A stretch of 5,914 nucleotides of DNA from Chloroflexota bacterium (GCA_013153375.1 JAADEN010000161.1:1-5914), one strand, 5' to 3'. Shown: positions 1 to 5,439, counted from the stretch's first letter. Notes: generated by a model not told the origin, from the letters alone. A program made the numbers and translations.

Positions 1-19
1 CGGCGACCCCGGCCGCGCT

Positions 20-1903
20 TCAGTTCGGCGCGTGCAGATGCTCCCAGACGGCCTGGGCCACCCGCCGCGGGATGCCCGGCACCGCGGCGATGGCCTCCAC
101 CGAGGCCTGCTGCAGCGCGTCCAGCGAGCCGAAGTGCTGCAACAGCGCGCGGCGGCGTTTGGGCCCCACCCCGGGGATGTCCTCCAGCGCGGAGGCCAGG
201 CCCTGCTTCTGGCGTCGGCGGCGGTGCCCCTCCAGCGCGAAACGGTGAGCCTCGTCCCGCACCCGCTGGAGCAGGTGCAGCGCGGGGTCGTCCCGCTCCA
301 GACGCAGGGGCGCGGGACGGTCGGGCACGAAGACCACCTCCTCCCGCTTGGCCAGGGCCACCACGGGCAGCCGGTCGGCCAGGCCGAAGCGTTCCAGCAC
401 CGCGCGGGCCCGGTTGAGTTGTCCCCGGCCACCGTCGATGAGCAGCAGGTCGGGCAGGCGGCCGAAGGTGGCGTCGGGCCGATAGCCCACCTCGCCGCGG
501 CGCTGCTGCGCGGCCTGCCAGCGGGCGAAGCGGCGGGTCAGGGCCTCCTCCAGGGCCGCGTAGTCGTCGGTGCCCGTCACCGTGCGGATGTTGAAGCGCC
601 GATACAGCCTCTTGGCCGGCGCGCCCTGCTCGAAGACCACCAGGCTGACGGTGGTCGCGGTGCCGTGCAGGGTCGAGACATCGTAGCCCTCGATGCGCTG
701 CGGCGGCGCGTCCAGGCCCAGCGCGGCCTGCAGTCGGGCCAGGGCCTCGGTGTGGCGGTGGCGCTCGGCCTCCCAGCGGGCCCGCAGCGCGGCCAGGGTC
801 TCGGCCGCGTTCTGGGCCACCAGGTCCAGCAGCGCGCGCTGGTCCTCCCTCTGGGGGATGCGGAAGGTGAGGCGCGGGCCGCGGCGTTGCTGCCGCAGCC
901 ATTGTTCGATCAGGCGGGCCTCTTCCAGGTCCTGGGGCAGCAGGACCTCGCGCGGGCGGGTGTCCGCGCTGGCCTGGCCGTAGAACCGCTTGAGGAACGC
1001 GGCCAGCACCTCGGCCTCAGGTTCGTCCGCAGTGTTCTCCAGCACGAAGTACTCGCGGCCGATGAGTTTGCCCCCGCGGATGAAGAAAATCTGCACCACG
1101 GCCTCGTCCTGGTCGCGGGCCAGGGCCAGCACATCCGCGTCCGCGAAGGTGTCGGACACGATGCGCTGCTTCTCGGTGATGCGCTGCATGGCCCGGATCT
1201 GGTCGCGCAGGCGGGCGGCTTTTTCGAACTCCAGGCGCTGGGCCGCGGCCCGCATCTCGGCCTCCAGGCGTTGCAGCACGGCCTCGGTGTCGCCTTCCAA
1301 AAAGCGGCCCAGGTCCGCGATCATGGCCCGATAGTCCTCCTGGCCGATGGCGCCGATGCACGGCCCCGCGCACAGGCCGATGTCGTAGTACAGGCAGGCA
1401 CGCGTGTCGCGGCCCGTGATGGTCCGATTGCAGGTGAGGTAGGGGAAGATCTTGCGCAGCGCGTTCAGGGTCTGGTGCACGGCCCACACGCTGGTGTAGG
1501 GGCCGTAATAGCGGGAGCCGTCCTGCACCACCCGGCGGGTCACGCTCACCTTGGGGAAGGGGTCGGCCCAGTGGATTTTGATGTACGGGTAGCGTTTGTC
1601 GTCCTTGAGTTGGATGTTGTAGCGGGGGCGGTGCTTCTTGATGAGATTCATCTCGAGGATGAGGGCCTCGAGTTCGCTGCCCACCACGATCCATTCCAAA
1701 TCGTGCAGGCGCTCCAGCAGGCGGCGCACCTTGATGCTGTGACGAGCCGCGCTGGGCTGGAAGTACGAGCGCAGGCGGTTGCGCAGGTTGACCGCCTTGC
1801 CCACATAGATGACCTGGCCCTCGGCGTCGCGCATGAGATACACGCCGGGCTTGGCCGGGGCCTGATAGGCGCGGGTGCGCAGTTCGTCCAAACGCGGGTT
1901 CAT
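20..1903 (-). CDS. uvrC: UvrABC excinuclease subunit C
   Basis: This gene encodes the dual-incision nuclease of nucleotide excision repair, which is recruited by UvrB to damaged DNA and cuts on both sides of the lesion. The product is 627 residues, close to the family's usual ~600. Domains in order are: an N-terminal GIY-YIG nuclease (GVYLM near residue 20, IYVGKAVNLRNRLRSYF from about 32); four cysteines at 158, 170, 178 and 182 (spacing C-x11-C-x7-C-x3-C); a UVR motif (LEFEKAARLRDQI, about 223-235); an RNase H-like endonuclease domain with GYDVST (Asp408), TDDYAAL (about 445-451), LLLIDGGRGQL (Asp490) and RDEAHRFAL (His553); and tandem helix-hairpin-helix motifs at about 573-623. ATG 1903 is chosen because MNPRLDELRTRAYQAPAKPGVYLM is a normal UvrC N-terminus. 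No Shine-Dalgarno sequence precedes it, and a -10-like box lies 9 bases upstream. ATG 1924 would add seven residues. The identification is firm; the exact start is less so. Confidence 0.97.
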   Translation of the reverse strand: MNPRLDELRTRAYQAPAKPGVYLMRDAEGQVIYVGKAVNLRNRLRSYFQPSAARHSIKVRRLLERLHDLEWIVVGSELEALILEMNLIKKHRPRYNIQLKDDKRYPYIKIHWADPFPKVSVTRRVVQDGSRYYGPYTSVWAVHQTLNALRKIFPYLTCNRTITGRDTRACLYYDIGLCAGPCIGAIGQEDYRAMIADLGRFLEGDTEAVLQRLEAEMRAAAQRLEFEKAARLRDQIRAMQRITEKQRIVSDTFADADVLALARDQDEAVVQIFFIRGGKLIGREYFVLENTADEPEAEVLAAFLKRFYGQASADTRPREVLLPQDLEEARLIEQWLRQQRRGPRLTFRIPQREDQRALLDLVAQNAAETLAALRARWEAERHRHTEALARLQAALGLDAPPQRIEGYDVSTLHGTATTVSLVVFEQGAPAKRLYRRFNIRTVTGTDDYAALEEALTRRFARWQAAQQRRGEVGYRPDATFGRLPDLLLIDGGRGQLNRARAVLERFGLADRLPVVALAKREEVVFVPDRPAPLRLERDDPALHLLQRVRDEAHRFALEGHRRRRQKQGLASALEDIPGVGPKRRRALLQHFGSLDALQQASVEAIAAVPGIPRRVAQAVWEHLHAPN

Positions 1904-1912
1904 GGTAGGGAT

Positions 1913-1942
1913 ATTGTATCGCATGGCCGGGTCGCGTGTCAC
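1913..1942 (-). promoter_or_regulatory. Predicted uvrC promoter, possibly giving a leaderless mRNA
   Basis: Reading the minus strand, GTGACA (1942-1937, 5 of 6 matches to TTGACA) is followed after 18 bases by TACAAT (1918-1913, 5 of 6 matches to TATAAT). Standard spacing would place the start of transcription near 1906, only about three bases before the uvrC ATG at 1903. There is no Shine-Dalgarno sequence in front of that ATG, which fits leaderless initiation. A weaker alternative -10 (TATACA, 1963-1958) farther upstream would give a leader of about 50 bases. This is prediction from consensus only. Confidence 0.5.
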
Positions 1943-1950
1943 GCGCCCGG
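1927..1950. promoter_or_regulatory. Imperfect palindrome overlapping both -35 boxes (candidate operator)
   Basis: CGCGTG (1933-1938) and CACGCG (1940-1945) form a perfect inverted repeat around T1939. The flanking CCGGG (1927-1931) and CCCGG (1946-1950) extend it to 11 paired positions per arm, with only T1932 unpaired. The centre GTGTCAC contains the -35 box of the plus-strand promoter and, read on the other strand, that of the uvrC promoter. A repressor or activator bound here could act on both directions. No regulator gene is visible in the window, and GC-rich DNA yields short palindromes by chance. Confidence 0.45.
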
Positions 1951-1965
1951 GAAGTGTTGTATAAT
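1936..1965 (+). promoter_or_regulatory. Predicted promoter of the mntA-hepT(-tpiA) transcript
   Basis: A perfect TATAAT (1960-1965) stands out in otherwise GC-rich DNA. GTGTCA (1936-1941) lies 18 bases upstream and matches 4 of 6 positions of the -35 consensus. The predicted start of transcription is near A1972, leaving a leader of about 66 bases before the mntA ATG at 2038. The two downstream gaps within this gene group contain no other obvious -10 box, so this promoter may serve all three plus-strand genes. Confidence 0.6.
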
Positions 1966-1971
1966 GCCCAT

Positions 1972-2037
1972 AGACCCACCGCGCGCCTCCTTTCGCGACC
2001 ACGCAGGTCGCGTGCGGCGCGCTCGGGGAGCGCACGC
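1972..2037 (+). promoter_or_regulatory. Structured mRNA leader of mntA with two competing folds
   Basis: Fold A pairs GCGCGCC (1981-1987) with GGCGCGC (2016-2022). This encloses a second hairpin, CGCGACC (1994-2000) with GGTCGCG (2006-2012), and leaves the ribosome binding site GGGAG (2026-2030) unpaired. Fold B pairs GCGCTC (2019-2024) with GAGCGC (2028-2033) over a three-base loop and buries that site. The folds share bases 2019-2022, so they exclude each other. CTCC (1987-1990) is also complementary to the GGAG of the binding site. Spacing from GGGAG to the ATG is 7 bases. No known riboswitch class is recognised; the pairing is read directly from the sequence, and its regulatory meaning is inference. 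Confidence 0.45.
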
Positions 2038-2391
2038 ATGAATCACGCACCGTTACGGGTATCTTCGGCCGAACTGGCCGCTTTCTGCCAGCGCTGGCAG
2101 GTGCGGGCGTTGTCCCTGTTCGGTTCGGCCTTGCGGGACGACTTCGGTCCCACCAGTGATGTGGACCTCCTGGTGGAGTTCGAGCCGCGCGCGGCCTGGA
2201 GCCTGTGGGATCATATCCGCATGCAGCAAGAACTGGAGGCGCTGTTTGGCCGCAAAGTAGATCTCATCACCAAGCGCGCGCTGGAACGCGGTGAGAACTG
2301 GTTGTTACGGCAGGTCATTCTCGACGCGGCCCAACCCCTCTTTCCCGCGTCAGGAGAGCCCCATGCTCCGGGATCAAGCCACGCTGCTTGA
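2038..2391 (+). CDS. mntA: MntA-type minimal nucleotidyltransferase (type VII antitoxin)
   Basis: This is a 117-residue cytoplasmic protein of the minimal nucleotidyltransferase family (pol beta fold). The signature GS-x10-DxD is exact: Gly29-Ser30, then Asp41 and Asp43 in LFGSALRDDFGPTSDVDLLV. The third metal-binding acid is probably Asp75 in GRKVDLITKRAL. In characterised pairs, this enzyme moves AMP from ATP onto a tyrosine of the partner HEPN toxin and so silences it. The ATG at 2038 is chosen over the upstream in-frame ATG 1936 because 1936 lies in the promoter before TATAAT, and because GGGAG sits 7 bases before 2038. The last 29 bases overlap hepT, giving an unconserved-looking tail (about residues 103-117). 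Local G+C (63% over 2101-2340) is below that of the neighbours. Function rests on motif and partner; confidence is high. Confidence 0.92.
   Translation: MNHAPLRVSSAELAAFCQRWQVRALSLFGSALRDDFGPTSDVDLLVEFEPRAAWSLWDHIRMQQELEALFGRKVDLITKRALERGENWLLRQVILDAAQPLFPASGEPHAPGSSHAA
2352..2356 (+). promoter_or_regulatory. Ribosome binding site of hepT inside mntA
   Basis: AGGAG lies six bases before ATG 2363, within the 3' end of mntA. It fixes the hepT start and implies translational coupling with the overlapping upstream gene. Confidence 0.8.
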
Positions 2392-2710
2392 CATCGCCCA
2401 CGCGGCGCGGCGCATTCTTGAATTCACCGCGGCGACTACGCAGGAGCAATTCCTGGCCGATCCCAAGACCCAATCCGCGGTGCTTTACCAACTGCTGGTC
2501 ATCGGTGAAGCCGTGAAGCGCCTTTCCCCCACCTTTCGAGCGCAACATCCTCATATTCCCTGGTCCCTCATGGCCGGTATGCGGGATCATCTCATCCACG
2601 GTTACGATGTAGTGGACTGGGACGAGGTCTGGTACACCGTCCAGCGGGACATTCCGGCCCTCCTGGACGCGCTGGAAGATTTGCTCCCCCGCGGTCCAGC
2701 CGGGCCTTGA
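2363..2710 (+). CDS. hepT: HepT-type HEPN ribonuclease toxin (DUF86 family)
   Basis: This is a 115-residue all-helical HEPN-fold protein. The catalytic signature Rx4HxY is intact as Arg74, His79 and Tyr81 in GMRDHLIHGYDVVDWDEVW. Upstream, QLLVIGEAVKRLS (43-55) and PHIPWSLMAGMRDHLIHGY match the DUF86/HepT pattern. In studied homologues the Arg and His cleave RNA as a homodimer, and the Tyr of this motif is AMPylated by MntA, which inactivates the toxin. The start at ATG 2363 is set by AGGAG at 2352-2356. The gene overlaps mntA by 29 bases in another frame, so the antitoxin would be made first on each message. Base composition (57% G+C over 2461-2640) is clearly lower than in uvrC or tpiA, consistent with lateral transfer. 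The RNA target cannot be read from the sequence. Confidence 0.92.
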   Translation: MLRDQATLLDIAHAARRILEFTAATTQEQFLADPKTQSAVLYQLLVIGEAVKRLSPTFRAQHPHIPWSLMAGMRDHLIHGYDVVDWDEVWYTVQRDIPALLDALEDLLPRGPAGP

Positions 2711-2735
2711 AAGCCCATTCTCTCGATTCGCACCC

Positions 2736-2741
2736 AAGGAG
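2736..2741 (+). promoter_or_regulatory. Ribosome binding site of tpiA
   Basis: AAGGAG lies eight bases before ATG 2750 and is the strongest Shine-Dalgarno sequence in the window. The hepT-tpiA gap (2711-2749) shows no convincing promoter or terminator. Confidence 0.8.
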
Positions 2742-2749
2742 TCAGCCCC

Positions 2750-3523
2750 ATGCGCACGCCCATCGTCGCCGGAAACTGGAAGATGCACAAGACCGTCGAA
2801 GAGGCCCGTCATCTGATCTGGGCCATGTTGGAGCCCCTTCAGGCCGTGGAAGGCGTGGAGCGCATCGTGTGCCCGCCCTACACCGCGCTGCTGCCCGTGG
2901 CCAACCTGCTCATGGGCACGGGCATTCAGGTCGGCGCGCAAAACATGCACTGGGCCGAAGAGGGCGCGTACACGGGCGAGATCTCGCCTCGCATGGTCGC
3001 GGAGTGGGCCCGGTATGTCATCCTGGGCCACTCGGAGCGGCGCAAGTACTTCGGCGAGACCGACGACATGGTGCGCCGCAAGGTCGCGGCCGCGCTGACC
3101 CATGACCTGACGCCCATCGTGTGCGTGGGCGAGACCCTGGAACAACGCCGGGCCGGCCAGACCGAGGCCGTGGTACGGGGCCAACTGCTGGCCGCGCTGG
3201 AAGGCCTGACGCCCGAACAGGCCGCGCGGGTGGTGGTGGCCTACGAACCCGTGTGGGCCATCGGCACGGGCGAGGCGGCCACGCCCGAGGACGCGCAGCG
3301 GGTCATCGGCGAGGTGCTGCGGCCCGCGCTGGCCCAGACCTTCGGCCCCGACGCGGCCCAGGCCGTGCGCATCCTGTACGGCGGCTCGGTCAAGGCCCAC
3401 AACGCGGCTGGCTTCTTCGCCCAGCCCGACATCGACGGCGCGCTGGTGGGCGGCGCCAGCCTGGACCCCGAACAGTTCCCGGCCATCGCCCAGGCCGCGG
3501 CCGACGCCGCCCCGGCCCCGTAG
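2750..3523 (+). CDS. tpiA: Triosephosphate isomerase
   Basis: The product interconverts dihydroxyacetone phosphate and glyceraldehyde 3-phosphate in glycolysis and gluconeogenesis, in the cytoplasm as a TIM-barrel homodimer. At 257 residues it is close to the usual ~250. Catalytic residues are present: Asn9 and Lys11 in AGNWKMHK, His94 in ILGHSERR, and Glu166 in VAYEPVWAIGTG, whose residues 167-174 form the mobile loop 6. Phosphate-binding segments LYGGSV (209-214) and LVGGASL (232-238) close the site. The start follows AAGGAG by eight bases. The gene lies 39 bases after hepT, with no promoter seen between them, so it is probably co-transcribed at least in part. It converges on the propeller gene with a 24-base gap. 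High G+C (75% over 3181-3240) marks it as native, unlike the toxin-antitoxin pair before it. Confidence 0.98.
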   Translation: MRTPIVAGNWKMHKTVEEARHLIWAMLEPLQAVEGVERIVCPPYTALLPVANLLMGTGIQVGAQNMHWAEEGAYTGEISPRMVAEWARYVILGHSERRKYFGETDDMVRRKVAAALTHDLTPIVCVGETLEQRRAGQTEAVVRGQLLAALEGLTPEQAARVVVAYEPVWAIGTGEAATPEDAQRVIGEVLRPALAQTFGPDAAQAVRILYGGSVKAHNAAGFFAQPDIDGALVGGASLDPEQFPAIAQAAADAAPAP

Positions 3524-3532
3524 TCGCAGTCC

Positions 3533-3549
3533 GAGCGCGCGCCGCGCTC
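3533..3549. terminator. GC-rich hairpin between convergent genes
   Basis: GAGCGCG (3533-3539) and CGCGCTC (3543-3549) form a perfect 7-bp stem with a CGC loop, starting 10 bases after the tpiA stop and overlapping the stop codon of the opposing gene. Being symmetrical, it could serve both transcripts. It lacks a T-run on either side, so it is not a classical intrinsic terminator, and its role is a guess from position. Confidence 0.4.
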
Positions 3550-5416
3550 AGGGCGTGGCCGTGGGCGTTACCGTGGGCGTCGGCGTCGCGGGGGCCAGCC
3601 ACTCGGGCACGGTCCACACCCGCTCGGGGTAGATCTGGGCCATAGCCTCTTCCCACGACAAACCTTCGCGAAGCACGAACAGATTGAAGCGGGCCGCGGG
3701 GAGATAACCGCGCCAGTAGGGCAAAGCGGGCAGCCGCTCCCAACCGTAAGCCTCGGCCAGCGCGGTGAAGTCCACCCACTGCCCCGGCGGAGGCGTAGGC
3801 GCCCACGCGCCGCCTTCGGTGTAAACCCGCGGGTCGCGCGGATCCAGGCGGGCCGCGAAATCCCAGGGCAGGCCCCGCAAGGGGCGCCCTTCCCCCTCGT
3901 TGTGCGCCCGCAGGTACACCCGCCAGTAAGTCGCGGGGCCATAATCCTCCCGGACGACCACCATGTCGCCCGTGTCCAGCCAGGCCGGATCCAGCGCGAA
4001 GGCCCGGCCCGTGCTCAGCCAGTTGTGCTCCAGCGGGATGGCTTGCGGGTCGGTAAAGGGCGTGAACAGGGTCAGGGGCCCGGCCAGAGGATCCCAGCCC
4101 AGGCGCTCCCGGGCCGCGGCGCGCAGCGCCTGAAAGGCCTCGTCGGCCGAGTCGCTCAGATAAGGATACGGCGCGTCCACCCCGGGGATGGGCACCGTCA
4201 CCGTGCGTCCCTCGGGCACATCGTCGGGGTGCACGCTCACGGGCACCCACAGGGGCGTGGGCGTCAGCCGGGCCGCGCGGGCGAAGGTCTCGGGCAGAGG
4301 CTCGGCCAGTCCGGTCACGCCCACGGCCCAACCGTAGGCCCGTCCCGGCAAGGGGATGAGGGGCAGCGCCAACCCCGCGGGCCAGCGATAGAGGGTGAAG
4401 AAGTCCCGCTCGGGGCGGCGCACCAAAACCGCGAGTTGCTCGCCGTCGGGCATCCAACGCGCCTCGTGGCCCTCGCCCAGAATCGTGGGCGCGCGGTCGG
4501 GCTGCAACGCATCCCACACATAGATTTGGGCCAGGCCGGCCTGGGTTTGGGCCCAGGCCAGGTAGCGCCCGTTGGGCGACCAATGGGGCGGGCCGACCAC
4601 CAGCCCGGCCTCGGGGTCGCTCACCTGGTGGAAACGCTCCACTTCGGGCCGATCCAGATCCGCGACCCACACCTGAGGCGTCCCGCCCCGGGTGGAGACG
4701 AACGCGATGAGCCGCCCCTGCGCGGACCAGTCGGGCGCGTAGTCCGCGGCCGGGTCGTGGGTCAGCCGCAAGGGCGTGTCCTGGATGCCCCGCACCTGGC
4801 GCAGGAAGAGGTCCAGATGCCCGTCTTCGGTGTAGCCCTCATAGACCATCCACACGCCGTCGGGCGAGAGCGCGGCCGCGGCCTGATACCCCGGCTCGCG
4901 GGTCAGGCGGGCGGTGCGGCCCGTGGTCAGATCCAGATAGTACAGATCCCACTCGCGGTTGGGGTTGGCGGTCAGGAGCAGGTTGCGCCCCCCTTCCACC
5001 GCGCGCGGATAGAGATGATCGTGGGGATGCTGGGTCAGGCGAACCCAGCGGGCCCGCTGGGGATGGTAGGCGAACAGTTGCACCCGGGGGCCGTCTTGCA
5101 GCGCGAAGACGAGCAAGCCCTGAGCCGGATCCAGCGCGGGCGGGGCCGCGGTGGGCAGGGGCGGCAAGGGCGTGGCCGTGGGCGAGGGCGTGAAGGTGGC
5201 GGTGGGGGTCGCGCTGGCCGTGGGCGACGGCGTGGGCGTGGAGGTGAAGGCCGGCGTAGGCGTGGGCGAAGGCGCGCGCCAGGTCTCGGCCTGCCAGGCG
5301 GCCCGGCCCCAGGCCACCAGCAGCAGCACCAGCAACGCGAGGACGGCCAAACTGAGCAGCCAGCCGCAGCCGCGTCGCCACCAGGGCATGGGTTGGGGGA
5401 AGAAGTCTTGGGCCAT
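3548..5416 (-). CDS. Membrane-anchored TolB-like (PD40) beta-propeller protein with Thr/Pro linker
   Basis: This is a 622-residue protein of unproven function. Arg14-Arg15 precede a single hydrophobic segment (about 19-36) with no lipobox, giving an uncleaved anchor with the rest outside the cell. Residues 49-90 are a Thr/Pro/Ser/Ala linker. About 98-365 hold six PD40/TolB-type blades, for example SPDGVWMVYEG (184-194), DWSAQGRLIAFVSTR (229-243), HWSPNGRYLAWAQ (278-290) and RWMPDGEQLAVLV (320-332). A C-terminal domain (about 392-602) follows, then a Thr/Pro tail ending at the stop. The C-terminal domain has motifs in the order of M15 peptidases (LEHNWLSTGRAF, then DFTALAEAYGWERLPALPYW) but lacks the usual metal ligands. 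ATG 5416 follows GAGGTG and puts the anchor at the N-terminus. The gene probably shares an operon with the methyltransferase 23 bases upstream. Fold calls are good; the role (envelope or sugar/peptide binding) is unknown. Confidence 0.85.
   Translation of the reverse strand: MAQDFFPQPMPWWRRGCGWLLSLAVLALLVLLLVAWGRAAWQAETWRAPSPTPTPAFTSTPTPSPTASATPTATFTPSPTATPLPPLPTAAPPALDPAQGLLVFALQDGPRVQLFAYHPQRARWVRLTQHPHDHLYPRAVEGGRNLLLTANPNREWDLYYLDLTTGRTARLTREPGYQAAAALSPDGVWMVYEGYTEDGHLDLFLRQVRGIQDTPLRLTHDPAADYAPDWSAQGRLIAFVSTRGGTPQVWVADLDRPEVERFHQVSDPEAGLVVGPPHWSPNGRYLAWAQTQAGLAQIYVWDALQPDRAPTILGEGHEARWMPDGEQLAVLVRRPERDFFTLYRWPAGLALPLIPLPGRAYGWAVGVTGLAEPLPETFARAARLTPTPLWVPVSVHPDDVPEGRTVTVPIPGVDAPYPYLSDSADEAFQALRAAARERLGWDPLAGPLTLFTPFTDPQAIPLEHNWLSTGRAFALDPAWLDTGDMVVVREDYGPATYWRVYLRAHNEGEGRPLRGLPWDFAARLDPRDPRVYTEGGAWAPTPPPGQWVDFTALAEAYGWERLPALPYWRGYLPAARFNLFVLREGLSWEEAMAQIYPERVWTVPEWLAPATPTPTVTPTATP
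3551..3586 (-). repeat. Thr/Pro tail coding repeat
   Basis: The last twelve codons of the propeller gene encode TPTPTVTPTATP, a low-complexity array of ACC/ACG/CCC/GCC-type codons. It is the same style as the N-terminal linker of this protein. A tail of this kind with nothing after it is odd, because such stretches normally join two domains. Confidence 0.75.
5147..5272 (-). repeat. Thr/Pro-rich linker coding repeat
   Basis: These 42 codons encode residues 49-90 of the propeller protein, dominated by TP, SP, TAT and SPT units. They give the plus strand an irregular GGGCGTGG-like periodicity. The segment is a flexible, extended spacer between the membrane anchor and the propeller. It is prone to slippage, so length is likely to vary between strains and assemblies. 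Confidence 0.8.
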
Positions 5417-5421
5417 GCCAG

Positions 5422-5427
5422 CACCTC
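5422..5427 (-). promoter_or_regulatory. Ribosome binding site of the propeller gene
   Basis: On the minus strand GAGGTG (5427-5422) lies five bases before ATG 5416, in the 23-base gap after the upstream methyltransferase stop. It supports that start and suggests a two-gene transcription unit. Confidence 0.65.
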
Positions 5428-5439
5428 AGGGGCCAGGGT

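Noticed and set aside
1936..2037. Upstream in-frame ATG that would extend MntA by 34 residues
   Set aside because: It sits inside the -35 box, upstream of TATAAT and the predicted transcript start. The extra residues are Arg-rich and unlike the family, while GGGAG precedes ATG 2038.
1904..2037. SOS (LexA) box controlling uvrC
   Set aside because: The intergenic region shows no match to the LexA motifs I know from E. coli or Bacillus. The palindrome there has a different sequence.
32..2041. 669-codon plus-strand open frame running the full length of uvrC
   Set aside because: It is antisense to a confidently identified gene. Long antisense frames are expected at this G+C because stop codons are rare, and its product has no recognisable domain and a repetitive Gly/Gln/His/Ala make-up.
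1904..2050. 49-residue N-terminal extension of UvrC
   Set aside because: The extension crosses the divergent promoter region and shows no conservation signature. The normal UvrC N-terminus starts at ATG 1903. ATG 1924 remains a minor alternative.
2702..2716. GGGC...GCCC hairpin at the end of hepT as a terminator
   Set aside because: The stem is only four pairs with a seven-base loop and no T-run. It is too weak to separate hepT from tpiA.
5147..5272. GGGCGTGG-like repetition taken as a CRISPR-like or iteron array
   Set aside because: The units are irregular and in frame with Thr/Pro codons of the propeller gene, so the repetition is explained by a protein linker.
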